DNA of 64,000 nt from positions 30,173-94,172 of the forward strand of contig JADLBD010000070.1 in the NCBI GenBank assembly GCA_020847975.1, written 5' to 3'. Numbering within the stretch: the first letter of the stretch is position 1; the number at the start of each line of letters is the position of its first letter. A program made the translations under genes and the position numbers. The notes beneath the pieces are model-generated. The model was not told the DNA's origin and searched no databases. It saw only the letters and a program-made list of their open reading frames with translations. This DNA comes from Bryobacterales bacterium (GTDB lineage Bacteria > Acidobacteriota > Terriglobia > Bryobacterales > Bryobacteraceae). Positions 1 to 13,971 of the stretch are shown here, piece by piece.

Positions 1-3000
1 AAGGGATGGATGAAGGACTACCGCTCTCCGAAACTGGACTTGAATGTCGACGGTGAGTTTCTCATGAAGGAGTGGGCGAAAGAGATGCGCCTGCCGGTCG
101 AGCCCGCCGGGAACTCCCGCTTCCATGGGAGGTTTACGTACGCCGATGGCATGTACGCCCTCACCGGGCCTGTCCACGGTCAAGGGCTTGCCGTGCGACA
201 GGATGGCTGGTCGGTGGAAGGCATCAATGTCACCGCGGACGTTCGCCTGGAACCCGAGATGGTCACTTTTTCCAAGGTCCACATGTCGGCTCTCGAAGGT
301 GATTTCGACGGTACCGCCGCCATTCGTCACTGGCGCGGCTTCGAGGTGAGAGGGGCGGTCTCCGACCTGGCGCTGGAAGACATCCGCCGGGTGGAGGCGA
401 CGGCCAGACCGCTAGCCTGGTCTTCGGCAATCTCGGGCCCCGTGCAACTCGACGGATTGTTCGCGGAATCCGGAGTGCGCAATTTCGTGATGCAGGCTCA
501 CCTTGTGTTCGAGCCCGCCGACACGAAAATCCCCCTCGAAGGCACTGTGAATGTTCGCTACCAGCAGGAGGGGAACCAGCTCTCGTTTGAGTCCTCCTAC
601 TTGAAAACACCACGCACCCGAGTTGCTTTTACCGGCGACGTCGCGAAGGACATGCGCGTGATGGTGGATACCACGGATCTCAATGACTTCCTTCCCGCCG
701 CCGCGCTGGTAAGCGAGACTCCGCCTCAATCGCTGCCGGTGCAATTGGACGGCGGTTCGGCGCATCTCGATGGCCAGGTGTCGGCGCCGCTCCATTCGCC
801 GCGCCTCAATGGCCACGTGCAACTGACCAAGGTCGTCTACGAAAAACAAACCATCGACAGCGTTTCCGCCGATGTCGAGGTGGATGCCGCGCAACTGGCG
901 GCGCGAAACGTGTCTCTCAAAGAGGCAGGCAGCGCGGTTACAGGCGACCTGCGAATGAGCCTGGAGGGGTGGCGCGCCAGCGAGCGGAGTTCCATACAGG
1001 CGCAAGTCAACCTGCGCCAGGTTTCCATCGACCGGCTTGTGCAGGGCAGGGATCTCCCGGTAGCCCTTCGCGGCGCGCTCTCCGCCTCCGGGAGAGTGGA
1101 TGGCACGCTCGGCGCACCCGCCGTCAGCGCCAAGCTGAATCTCAGCCCCGTCACCGTGGACCAGGAGCCGTTCGATTCCATCCGCGGAAACCTCGTGTTC
1201 CACCCCGACCTGATCGAGTTTACGGACGGCGAAGCCGTGCACCGCGCCGGACGCATCCCCTTCAGCGCCCGCTATGAGCATCCGCGTGAGGTGTGGAATA
1301 GCGGCCATCTCACTTTCGAATTATCAGCGCGAAATGCTCAACTCGCGCTCATACAGACGGTTCGCGCCGCGCGCCAGGATCTCGATGGCAAAGTAGACCT
1401 GAAGGCCTCCGGAAGTATTCAAATCGACGAGGGACAGCCGCACCTTCAATCCATTCAGGGATCGGCCGCCGTCCGGCAATTCTCTCTCTCCAAAACGCAG
1501 ATCGGTGGTTTGAGCGTCGAGCTGAAGACACAAGGCGAACTCGTATCGGCAAAAGCTGCCGGTGATCTTCTCGGCTCCCCCATCAAGGGCAGCGGAGAGT
1601 GGCAGATTCGCGGTGACGCCGCGGGCTTGGGAACACTGGAATTGGGAACGCTCACCATCTCGAAGGTGAGGCAGCTTCTCGCCGCCGCCGGTTTCAAACG
1701 GCCTATCCCTCTCGATGGGGCCTTCCGGGGAGAGATTGTCGTCAGCGGCGCGCTGCTAAAGCCGAAAACCCTGCGTGCCCGGGCCAACCTCTCGGATTTG
1801 ACCCTGACACCGCAGGCCGGGAATGATCAGATCAGTTCCTCGGTCCTCCAGGAACTGGCCCTGCGAAACAATGGCCCCGTGGTTTTCGAGGCTGACGAGA
1901 AGGGCTTACAGGTGGTTCAGGCGCAGCTCACGGGGAAAGATACGAACATTCAACTGTCCGGCAACATCGCCACCTCCGCCCGCAATGCGTGGAACATTGT
2001 ACTGAAGGGCGGCTTGAACCTCGGTATTTTTCAAAACTATGTGCCGGGGCTTCGAACCTCCGGGGCCGCAATCGTCAACGCCACCGTGCGCGGAACCCTT
2101 GATCAGCCGCTGCTCGGTGGACGAATGGAGATCAAGGATGCCACCGTCATTCATCGCGACATCCCGAACTCGATTGAGAAGGCGAATGGCCTTGTCGCCT
2201 TTGACCGCAATCGCGCCCTGCTGCAGAACTTCACCGCCCAAACCGGCGGAGGGGAGTTGAAGCTGAACGGTTTTGTCACTTTCCCTACCGGCGATGAGCA
2301 GATCACTTACCGCATCAACGGCCAGTTGGACCACATTCGCATCCGTTATCCTGAAGGCGCCAGCACGACGGTGAACGCCAACCTCTCCCTGACGGGCACC
2401 GCGGATCAAAGCCTGCTGAGCGGTCTGGTTACTGTTCTCCGTTCCGGATTCACTCCGCGCACCGACATTGGGAGTCTGCTCCTGGAGCCTTCGAAGCCCG
2501 TTCAGGCTCCCACATCGAGCGCCTTCCTGCGCGGAATGCAGTTTGACGTGCGAATGGTCAGCGCGCCGGACCTCGTCCTGGAAACTTCGCTCACGCGGGG
2601 GTTGCAGACGGAAGTGGAACTGCGAGTCCGCGGGAGCCCATCGAAACCCATCATTCTGGGCACCGTCTCGGTGACGCAAGGAGATCTGAATTTCTTCGGC
2701 ACCACCTACCACATCACGCGCGGCACCGTGAGCTTCTTCAACGCCGCGCGCATTGAACCCGTGCTCGATCTCGACCTCGAGACCTCCGTGCGCGCCATCA
2801 CGGTGAGCATGAACATCTCGGGTCCTATCGACAAGCCCAACATCACCTACCGCTCCGATCCTCCCTTGCAGCCCTCCGATATCATTGCTCTTCTGGCTGT
2901 GGGCCGCACACCTGTCAGTTCCACCACCGTCGCCACGCCGACCAATGTCGGCGGCACTACCAACACCTTCTTCGCCGGCACGGACACGCTTCTTGGCCAG

Positions 3001-3288
3001 GCGCTCAGTTCAAGCGTCAGCGGGCGCTTGCAACGCTTTTTCGGGGTGAGCCGCGTAAAGATCGATCCACAGTTGACCGGAGTGGAATCCACGCCGCAAG
3101 CCCGCCTGACCATCGAGCAACAGATCTCGCGCGACATCACGCTGACTTACGTAACCAACCTCACCGGCACCCTGCAACAGTTGGTGCAGTTGCAGTGGGA
3201 CATCCGGAAGAACTGGTCGCTGATCGGGGTGCGCGATGAGAATGGGGTAGCGGGCGCAGACATTCTCTACCGGCGGCGCTTCAAGTAG
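1..3288 (+). CDS. TamB-like translocation/assembly module protein (5' end outside window)
   Basis: The frame is open from the first base, so the true start lies upstream. About 1,095 residues are visible. The repetitive beta-rich sequence and the C-terminal part, with motifs such as ITRGTVSFFN and PPLQPSDIIALL, match the DUF490/TamB domain. TamB proteins bridge the inner and outer membranes as a lipid-conducting or barrel-assembly-associated beta-taco. Their conserved C-terminal domain faces the outer membrane and often pairs with an Omp85 protein such as TamA. That partner would be expected upstream, outside the window. The gene ends 31 bp before the next plus-strand gene. Function is assigned from family knowledge; substrate and partner are not visible here. 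Confidence 0.85.
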   Translation, partial: KGWMKDYRSPKLDLNVDGEFLMKEWAKEMRLPVEPAGNSRFHGRFTYADGMYALTGPVHGQGLAVRQDGWSVEGINVTADVRLEPEMVTFSKVHMSALEGDFDGTAAIRHWRGFEVRGAVSDLALEDIRRVEATARPLAWSSAISGPVQLDGLFAESGVRNFVMQAHLVFEPADTKIPLEGTVNVRYQQEGNQLSFESSYLKTPRTRVAFTGDVAKDMRVMVDTTDLNDFLPAAALVSETPPQSLPVQLDGGSAHLDGQVSAPLHSPRLNGHVQLTKVVYEKQTIDSVSADVEVDAAQLAARNVSLKEAGSAVTGDLRMSLEGWRASERSSIQAQVNLRQVSIDRLVQGRDLPVALRGALSASGRVDGTLGAPAVSAKLNLSPVTVDQEPFDSIRGNLVFHPDLIEFTDGEAVHRAGRIPFSARYEHPREVWNSGHLTFELSARNAQLALIQTVRAARQDLDGKVDLKASGSIQIDEGQPHLQSIQGSAAVRQFSLSKTQIGGLSVELKTQGELVSAKAAGDLLGSPIKGSGEWQIRGDAAGLGTLELGTLTISKVRQLLAAAGFKRPIPLDGAFRGEIVVSGALLKPKTLRARANLSDLTLTPQAGNDQISSSVLQELALRNNGPVVFEADEKGLQVVQAQLTGKDTNIQLSGNIATSARNAWNIVLKGGLNLGIFQNYVPGLRTSGAAIVNATVRGTLDQPLLGGRMEIKDATVIHRDIPNSIEKANGLVAFDRNRALLQNFTAQTGGGELKLNGFVTFPTGDEQITYRINGQLDHIRIRYPEGASTTVNANLSLTGTADQSLLSGLVTVLRSGFTPRTDIGSLLLEPSKPVQAPTSSAFLRGMQFDVRMVSAPDLVLETSLTRGLQTEVELRVRGSPSKPIILGTVSVTQGDLNFFGTTYHITRGTVSFFNAARIEPVLDLDLETSVRAITVSMNISGPIDKPNITYRSDPPLQPSDIIALLAVGRTPVSSTTVATPTNVGGTTNTFFAGTDTLLGQALSSSVSGRLQRFFGVSRVKIDPQLTGVESTPQARLTIEQQISRDITLTYVTNLTGTLQQLVQLQWDIRKNWSLIGVRDENGVAGADILYRRRFK

Positions 3289-3319
3289 TGACGCGCTGTT
3301 TCGCGCGGAGTGTGCTGCA

Positions 3320-4294
3320 ATGGATCTCATGAGGAGGGTGTTCTTCCCCACGGCTGCCGTCTTGTTCCTCGCGACCTGCCTCCTCGCGGCCGCTTCTCTC
3401 AATCTGGTAGACGAAATGCCGTTCAGCGCCCGCTGGACGCCCATGCGCGTGCCGAAATGGAGCCACGGCGCCCTGCTCAGCGTGCAATATCACGACACCA
3501 ATCTGCCGGTGATTTTGGTCTTTGAACGCAACAGGGAGCATACCGTCCCGCTCACCATCCCCGGCGCGCACGATCTGCTCGTCTACGATTGGGACCGTGG
3601 CGCTGATGGAACACTTGCCGTTACCGGATCGATGCTGGATGCGGATGGCCGGCCTGTCACATTCCTGGCCTGGATCACTCCCGGCGGGGCGACTCCACAG
3701 GTGATCCGGACGACGCCTTACAGCGCAACGATGGTGGCTGTCGCTCCCGACGGCGCGTTTTGGACCGCGGGACGCGAGAGTAATCCGGTAACTCGCACCA
3801 CGCCTCCGAACGCCTGTGTCATCCGGCGCTTCGAGCGTTCCGGGAAGGTGTCGGCGTGCTTCATCCCGCAGTCCACGATACGGGATACCGCGACTCTCCT
3901 GCATACCCGCAATACCTTCCGCGTAACCCCCGATCGCGTCGTATGGTATTCCTCCGAGGGAAGATATGTCGAGATTTCGTTGACGGCCGGCCCGCGGATG
4001 GACGTCTCGATTCCGTTCCCCGGCGGCCAGCCGATGAATCCCAACACGGGATTCGCCGTTACCGATGGCGGCGATGTATTCATGAACGGGTCATCCGGCC
4101 CACTGCCACCGTCAATGGATACGAGTGTGCGGGACGGAATTTTCCGGCTCGACAGGGCGGCCCGGAAATGGGTACCTGTGCCGAAGCCGGAACAGGAGCC
4201 TTCGTATCATTACATCTACGGCGCGGAGGGCGCGAGCTTAGTAACGCCTGGCGCCAACGGCTGGATCAGATTCTACGGCATCGACGAGCATTGA
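3320..4294 (+). CDS. secreted hypothetical protein, possible beta-propeller
   Basis: The 324-residue protein begins with a hydrophobic signal peptide (about residues 5-25, ending near LLAAAS). It then has repeated short beta-strand-like segments with Gly/Asp turns, for example APDGAFWTAGRE and VTDGGDVFMNG. This resembles an irregular beta-propeller of the kind seen in secreted Acidobacteriota proteins. I recognise no catalytic motif and no named family. A GGAG-like sequence lies about 9 nt before the chosen ATG; an ATG three codons further in is an alternative start. It follows the TamB-like gene closely in the same direction and converges with gltD. Export is likely; function is unknown. Confidence 0.6.
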   Translation: MDLMRRVFFPTAAVLFLATCLLAAASLNLVDEMPFSARWTPMRVPKWSHGALLSVQYHDTNLPVILVFERNREHTVPLTIPGAHDLLVYDWDRGADGTLAVTGSMLDADGRPVTFLAWITPGGATPQVIRTTPYSATMVAVAPDGAFWTAGRESNPVTRTTPPNACVIRRFERSGKVSACFIPQSTIRDTATLLHTRNTFRVTPDRVVWYSSEGRYVEISLTAGPRMDVSIPFPGGQPMNPNTGFAVTDGGDVFMNGSSGPLPPSMDTSVRDGIFRLDRAARKWVPVPKPEQEPSYHYIYGAEGASLVTPGANGWIRFYGIDEH

Positions 4295-4341
4295 CGGCTG
4301 AAAGCCCCCGCCCGCAAGATTCCAAGTATCCTTGGCTACGT

Positions 4342-5782
4342 TTAGGGCAGCCGGGTTTCACCCATCAGGTACTGGTCGATGCCGCGGGCGGCTTTACGGC
4401 CTTCGGAGATTGCCCAGACGACGAGGGACTGGCCGCGGCGGGCGTCTCCGGCGGCGAAGATGCCGGGGATGGTGGACATGTAGTTCCCGTCCGCGGCGAT
4501 GTTGCCGCGCTGATCGAGTTGCAGGCCCTTTTCCGCGAGCGCGCTGAGGAGCCCGCCGCGGCGTGGGCCGAGGAAGCCCATGGCGAGCAGGACGAGGTCA
4601 ACCTCCATGGAGAATTCGGAACCGGGGATGGGTTCGAAATTGGGGGGCGGTCCGACATTGATTCCGTGGAGCTTCCTGACGTTACCTTGATCATCGCCCG
4701 TGAAGTGAGTGGTGTTCATGCTCCAGCCGCGGACGCCGCCTTCTTCATGGGAGCTTTCCTGGCGCAGCATGAGGGGCCAGAGCGGCCAGGGAGTGGAGGA
4801 GGCGCGCTCGGGCGGCGGCATGGGCATGATCTCGAACTGGTGGATGGAAGCGGCTTTGTGGCGGTGAGAGGTGCCGAGGCAGTCGGCTCCAGTGTCGCCG
4901 CCGCCGATGATGATGACATGTTTTCCGGTGGCGAGGATGGGTTGGGAAAGGCGCGTGGGATCGGCGACGATGCCGCTGTCGCCGGCGACTCGCTTGTTCT
5001 GCTGGGGGAGGAAATCCATGGCGAAGTGAATGCCGTTGAGTTCGCGGCCTGGAACGCTGAGATCGCGAGGGGATTCGGCTCCGATGGCGATGAGGATGGC
5101 GTCGAACTCTTTTTGGAGGTCCTCGATGGGGATGGCGCTGCCGACGTAGGCCTTGGTGTGGAACTTCACACCTTCGGCGGCCATCTGTTCGAGACGGCGG
5201 TCGATGGTTCGCTTTTCCAGTTTGAAATCGGGGATGCCGTAGCGGAGGAGGCCGCCGATGCGGTCGGCTTTTTCGAAGACCTCGACGGAATGGCCGGCGC
5301 GGGCCAGTTGCTGGGCCGCGGCGAGTCCGGCGGGACCGGAGCCGATGACGGCGACGCGTTTACCGGTGGGGTGTCCGGCGGGTTCGGGGCGGATCCAGCC
5401 TTCCTCCCAGGCGTGTTCGACGATGGTGCGCTCGATGAGCTTGATGGAGACAGGGGGCTCATTGATGCCGAGGACGCAGGCGGCCTCGCAGGGGGCGGGG
5501 CAGATGCGTCCGGTGAACTCGGGGAAGTTGTTGGTGGAATGGAGCACGCGAATGGCATCGCGCCAGCGGTTGCGGTAGACGAGATCATTCCAGTCAGGAA
5601 TGATGTTGTTGACGGGACATCCGGTGTGACAGAAGGGCACGCCGCAATCCATGCAGCGGGCTCCTTGCCTGGCGGCCATCTCGAGCGGGTAGGGCTGGTA
5701 GATTTCGAAGTAGTCGTTGACGCGGGCCTCGACAGGGCGGCGCTGGGGGACCTCGCGTTGGTATTCGAGGAAGCCGGTGATT

Positions 5783-5790
<8 letters not shown>
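4342..5790 (-). CDS. gltD: glutamate synthase (NADPH) small subunit
   Basis: The 482-residue protein transfers electrons from NADPH through FAD and Fe-S clusters to the large subunit for glutamate synthesis. The N-terminal region has the cysteine clusters [11 protein letters not shown] and CPAPCEAAC for 4Fe-4S centres. An FAD-binding motif [13 protein letters not shown] and an NADPH-binding motif [11 protein letters not shown] follow. The length is normal for GltD. The open frame extends about 100 codons further upstream, but that part is gltB read in another frame. The GTG at 5790 is chosen because AGGAGG lies just upstream and the protein then begins GKITGFLEY as in homologues. It overlaps the gltB stop by 8 bp, so translational coupling is likely. 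Confidence 0.95.
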
Positions 5791-10375
<4,585 letters not shown>

Positions 10376-10400
10376 TGGGTACACCTCGAAACGTGCTGAG

Positions 10401-10469
10401 TTAAACGAACCGGGCGCCGCAGGAACGCGGGCTAACGCGAGCCGTTGATGTGAGGGAACGAAGCAACAT
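10401..10469 (-). CDS. possible 22-residue leader peptide upstream of gltB
   Basis: A 22-codon frame starts with [11 protein letters not shown] and ends RSCGARFV. It has a GGGAG sequence about 6 nt before its ATG and stops 25 nt before the gltB ATG. It lies wholly within the predicted transcript leader and is rich in Arg and Ser with one Cys. An inverted repeat (10451-10483) would pair its ribosome-binding site with an early part of the frame. It could be a regulatory leader peptide or chance; no homologue is recalled. Confidence 0.35.
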   Translation of the reverse strand: MLLRSLTSTARVSPRSCGARFV

Positions 10470-10483
10470 GGGCGTCTCCCTCA
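10451..10483 (-). promoter_or_regulatory. gltB leader hairpin
   Basis: TGAGGGA (10451-10457) and TCCCTCA (10477-10483) form perfect 7-bp arms around a 19-nt loop. The hairpin covers the Shine-Dalgarno sequence and start codon of the short leader frame. It could modulate leader translation. It does not show the conserved core of a known glutamine riboswitch. Confidence 0.4.
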
Positions 10484-10498
10484 AGGGGTAGTTTTCGT

Positions 10499-10527
10499 AG
10501 TATAGCGGGGTGCGTGATATAAGTCCA
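10499..10527 (-). promoter_or_regulatory. predicted sigma70-type promoter for gltBD
   Basis: On the minus strand TGGACT (10527-10522) and TATACT (10504-10499) are separated by exactly 17 nt. The -10 matches the consensus at 5 of 6 positions and the -35 at 4 of 6. Transcription would start near 10492, giving a leader of roughly 115 nt before gltB. Confidence 0.5.
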
Positions 10528-10605
10528 GCAAAAAATGAATGGATCATATTATTAGATAAATTAATGATACTCCAAATGGCAGCAGTGGCTGATACAATCG
10601 CTGGA

Positions 10606-11514
10606 ATGAGACTGAACCGCAGGCAGTTGTTGGGGGCTCTGGGGTTGGCATCTCCACCCGCCGGAAGAACGCAAACAGTTTCCAAAGGCCGCATCCGGCT
10701 GGCGGTGTCGACGTATTCCTACTGGCACTTCAAAGGGGCTCCATATCCGGTGGAGAAGGTGATAGAGGATGCGGCGCGGCTGGGTTTTGACGGCGTGGAG
10801 ATCCTGCACCGGCAGATGACGAGTGAGGATACGCCGTACCTGAACAAGCTGAAGCAACTGGCGTTCCGGCACAGCCTGGCGATGCCGATGTTGTCGATTC
10901 ATCAGGATTTCGTATGGCCGAAGGCAGAGGACCGGAAGCGGAACATCGATCACACGGTGCACTGCATCGAGATGGCGAACCAGATGGGGATTCCGTGCGT
11001 GCGCCTGAATTCGGGCAGATGGAAGACGGTGCGCTCATTCGACGATCTGATGAAGGTGAAGGGGAACGAACCGCCGCTTGCGGGATTCCAGGAGAAGGAT
11101 GCGGTGAAGTGGTGCGTGGATTCGATTGCGCAGTGTATGCCCGCGGCGGAGAAGGCGGGAGTGATGCTGGCGCTGGAGAACCACTGGGGGTTGACGACGA
11201 ACATCGGCACGCTGCTCGAGATCCACAAGGCGGTGAATTCGCCGTGGCTCGGAATCAACATGGACACGGGGAATTTTCCGGGCGATCCGTATGAAGGGCT
11301 GAGGAAACTGGCTCCGCACGCGACGATCATTCAGGCGAAGACGTATTACGGCGGGGGCGTGTGGTACACGCTGGATCTGGATTACAGGAAGATCGCGGGG
11401 ATCATTCGCGGGGCGGGATATCAGGGGTGGGTCTCGCTCGAGATGGAAGGCAACGAAGAAGCATCTACGGCGGTGCCGAAGAGCTTGTCCGTGCTACGGG
11501 AGGCGTTCGCATGA
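10606..11514 (+). CDS. sugar phosphate isomerase/epimerase-like TIM barrel, probably exported
   Basis: The 302-residue protein starts at [15 protein letters not shown], a twin-arginine-like signal. It then shows the xylose-isomerase-like TIM-barrel pattern: [12 protein letters not shown], a metal-ligand region [24 protein letters not shown], and [10 protein letters not shown] at the end. This family isomerises or epimerises sugars, inositols or hydroxypyruvate using a divalent metal held by Glu/Asp/His. The exact substrate cannot be read from sequence. The frame is open 96 nt further upstream, but the Tat motif and family alignment favour this ATG, although its ribosome-binding site is weak. 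Its stop overlaps the start of the next gene (ATGA). It is divergent from gltB. Confidence 0.8.
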   Translation: MRLNRRQLLGALGLASPPAGRTQTVSKGRIRLAVSTYSYWHFKGAPYPVEKVIEDAARLGFDGVEILHRQMTSEDTPYLNKLKQLAFRHSLAMPMLSIHQDFVWPKAEDRKRNIDHTVHCIEMANQMGIPCVRLNSGRWKTVRSFDDLMKVKGNEPPLAGFQEKDAVKWCVDSIAQCMPAAEKAGVMLALENHWGLTTNIGTLLEIHKAVNSPWLGINMDTGNFPGDPYEGLRKLAPHATIIQAKTYYGGGVWYTLDLDYRKIAGIIRGAGYQGWVSLEMEGNEEASTAVPKSLSVLREAFA

Positions 11515-11780
11515 GAATCACGAAGACAACGAGCAGGCCGCCGAGGCGGGCGCGGGAAAGAAGGCCGCAAAGGACGACGGCGCTGACGGGGCCAAAGATC
11601 CGCTGCCCGCTGTGCGAGTGGAGGCCGACGCCGGCGGACTTGTGGGACTGCGCATGCGGGCATGCATGGCACACGTTCGATACGGGGGGTATCTGTCCAT
11701 CGTGCCTGCACCAGTGGACGACGACGCAATGCCACTCCTGCAACGGATGGTCGGCGCATTCGGACTGGTATCAATACTAG
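11511..11780 (+). CDS. small cysteine-rich zinc-ribbon protein
   Basis: The 89-residue protein has an Arg/Lys-rich N-terminus followed by four Cys/His knuckles: CPLC (32-35), CACGH (47-51), CPSC (62-65) and CHSC (74-77). It ends in SAHSDWYQY. The pattern suggests two structural zinc-ribbon sites. Similar conserved hypothetical proteins occur in several bacterial phyla, but I know of no established function. The start ATG overlaps the TGA of the isomerase gene, so the two are probably translationally coupled. The FUSC transporter gene follows after 3 nt. No membrane segment or signal peptide is visible. A role in nucleic-acid or protein binding is possible but unproven. Confidence 0.7.
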   Translation: MRITKTTSRPPRRARERRPQRTTALTGPKIRCPLCEWRPTPADLWDCACGHAWHTFDTGGICPSCLHQWTTTQCHSCNGWSAHSDWYQY

Positions 11781-11783
11781 AGC

Positions 11784-13916
11784 GTGAAGGAGCGGCAACA
11801 CCCGAATTTCCGGACGGCATTCTGGCAAAGCATTGTCCGGTACCAGCCGGACAAGATCACGCCGTGGCTGGCGCTGCGGAGCGCGCTAGGTGTGGGACTG
11901 CCGCTGGCGGCGGGTGTTCTGTCGGGCGCGGCGCCGCTGGGGATCGCGGTGGCGACCGGGGCGCTGAACGTATCGTTCACGGACAGTCACGGGCCGTACC
12001 GGCAGCGGGCGGCGCGGATGCTGGCGGCGAGCGTGATGGTGGGGACGGCGGTGCTTGCGGGCGGATTGAGCGGGCACAGCAACTGGATTGCGGCGGTGAC
12101 GGCGGGTTTGCTGGCTTTCGCGGCGGGGATGATGGTGGCGCTGAGCGCGGCGGCGGCGGATGTGGGCGTGATCAGCCTGGTGACGCTGATTGTCTATCAG
12201 GCGAATCCGCTGCCCGTGGAACACGCGGCGGTCTCGGGATTTCTGGCGGTGGCGGGCGGGGTGTTTCAAACCGGTCTGGCGCTGGCGTTCTGGCCGCTGC
12301 GGCGGTACGGACCGGAGCGGAGGGCGCTGGGGGAACTGTATGACGAGATGTCGCGCGTGGCGGCGGCGCGGGTGAGCGCGGCGGAAGCGCCGCCGGCGAG
12401 CGCGCAGAGCACGCACGCACAGGAGGAGATGGCGACGCTGGCGCATGATTACTCGGTGGAGGCGGAGCGCTACCGAAGCCTGCTCAATCAGGCGGAACGG
12501 ATGCGGCTGGGCATGGTGGCCCTGGGCCGGTTGCGGGCGAGGCTGGAGCGCGAGTGGCCGGGTTCGGACGAACTCGAGATACTGGAGCGCTTCTTCGAGG
12601 CGGCTGCTTCCTTACTGGGGACGATTGGAGAGTCGCTGCGGGGCGGAGCGCCCGTGGAGGCGGCGCCGGCGGAACTGCGGGAGTTACAGCGGATGAGTGA
12701 GGCGCTGCGGTCGAGGGCATCGCTTCAGGCGGCGCCGGCGGCGATGCTCTCGGATGCGCGGTCACAAATGGATGCACTTTCCGGGCAGTTGCGCTCGGCG
12801 GTGGACATGACGGCGTACGCGACGCCGGCGGGGATGGAGGCGTTTGCAAGGAAGGAATCGCGGCGGCCATGGAGCCTGCGGTTAGGAGGCACGGTGGCGA
12901 CGCTGCGGGCGAACCTGAGCCTGGGTTCAGCGGCGAACCGTCATGCGATCCGGCTGGCGGTGTGCGTGGCGGCGGGAACGGCACTGGGGCGGGGAGTTCA
13001 ACTGGAGCGGTCGTATTGGGTGCCGATGACGATAGCGATTGTGTTGAAGCCGGATTTCACAGCGACGTTGAGCCGGGGGCTGCTGCGGTTGGTGGGAACG
13101 TTCGTGGGCCTGGTGGTGGCGACAGGGTTGTTTCATCTGGCTCCGTCGACGGCTTGGGTGCAGGTGATGCTGATTGCGGCGCTGATGTTTCTGCTGCGCA
13201 GCGTGGGGGCGGCGAATTACGGGATCTTCGTGACGGGGGTGACGGCATTTGTGGTGCTGTTTATCGCCATGACCGGGGTGTCGCCGGGGGATGTGATGGC
13301 GGCGCGGGCATGGAACACGGCGGTGGGCGGAGTGGTGGCGGTGCTTGCCTACTGGCTATGGCCGACGTGGGAGCGGACGCAGGTACGGGAGATGATGGCG
13401 AAGATGCTGGACTCCTACCGGGAGTATTTCCGGCTGGTGCGGGAGAGCTACGTGAAGCCGCGCGCGGGTTTCCGCCATGAACTGGAGCGGGCGAGGCTGG
13501 CGGGAAGGCTGGCGCGATCGAACATGGAAGCCTCGCTCGAGCGGTTGAGCACGGAGCCGGGGACGAGCGCCGGGACCATGGCTTCGCTGAACGCGATGAT
13601 GGCGAGTTCGCACCGCATGGTGCACGCGATGATGGCGCTCGAGGCGGGGCTCGCGAGCAGCCATCCGGTTCCGGCGCGGGAGGCTTTCCGGCCCTTTGCG
13701 GACCATGTGGAGCTGACGTTGTACTATCTGGCGGCGGCGCTGCGGGGATCGCCGTTGACGGCGGAGGGGTTGCCGGATTTGCGCGAGGATCACTACGCGC
13801 TGGTGCATTCCGGGGATGCGCTGACAGAGCGCTATGCCCTGGTGAACGTGGAGACGGACCGGATTACAAACAGCCTCAACACGCTGAGCCTCGAGTTGCT
13901 GCGTTTTCTCGGGTGA
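11784..13916 (+). CDS. FUSC-family (YccS/fusaric-acid-resistance-like) inner-membrane protein
   Basis: The 710-residue protein has two hydrophobic blocks (about residues 25-165 and 395-520), each with several membrane segments rich in Ala, Gly and Val. Long soluble, helix-rich cytoplasmic stretches follow each block. This arrangement is typical of FUSC proteins, the inner-membrane parts of aromatic-acid or fusaric-acid efflux systems. The second block contains YWVPMTIAIVLKPDF, a family-like signature. The GTG start at 11784 lies 3 nt after the zinc-ribbon stop, so it is probably in the same transcript; no strong ribosome-binding site is visible. The usual membrane-fusion partner is not adjacent, so the transported substrate is unknown. 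Confidence 0.8.
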   Translation: MKERQHPNFRTAFWQSIVRYQPDKITPWLALRSALGVGLPLAAGVLSGAAPLGIAVATGALNVSFTDSHGPYRQRAARMLAASVMVGTAVLAGGLSGHSNWIAAVTAGLLAFAAGMMVALSAAAADVGVISLVTLIVYQANPLPVEHAAVSGFLAVAGGVFQTGLALAFWPLRRYGPERRALGELYDEMSRVAAARVSAAEAPPASAQSTHAQEEMATLAHDYSVEAERYRSLLNQAERMRLGMVALGRLRARLEREWPGSDELEILERFFEAAASLLGTIGESLRGGAPVEAAPAELRELQRMSEALRSRASLQAAPAAMLSDARSQMDALSGQLRSAVDMTAYATPAGMEAFARKESRRPWSLRLGGTVATLRANLSLGSAANRHAIRLAVCVAAGTALGRGVQLERSYWVPMTIAIVLKPDFTATLSRGLLRLVGTFVGLVVATGLFHLAPSTAWVQVMLIAALMFLLRSVGAANYGIFVTGVTAFVVLFIAMTGVSPGDVMAARAWNTAVGGVVAVLAYWLWPTWERTQVREMMAKMLDSYREYFRLVRESYVKPRAGFRHELERARLAGRLARSNMEASLERLSTEPGTSAGTMASLNAMMASSHRMVHAMMALEAGLASSHPVPAREAFRPFADHVELTLYYLAAALRGSPLTAEGLPDLREDHYALVHSGDALTERYALVNVETDRITNSLNTLSLELLRFLG

Positions 13917-13923
13917 AGAAACC

Positions 13924-13950
13924 TGTCACAACGGAGGGGAGTTCCCCGTC
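13924..13950 (+). promoter_or_regulatory. ECF41-type promoter
   Basis: TGTCACA (13924-13930) is followed after exactly 16 nt by CGTC (13947-13950). This matches the known ECF41 target motif. It sits 21 nt upstream of the CMD start codon, and the operon encodes its own ECF41 sigma factor, so autoregulation is expected. Confidence 0.8.
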
Positions 13951-13971
13951 TCAGGTTGTGGAGGACAGTTG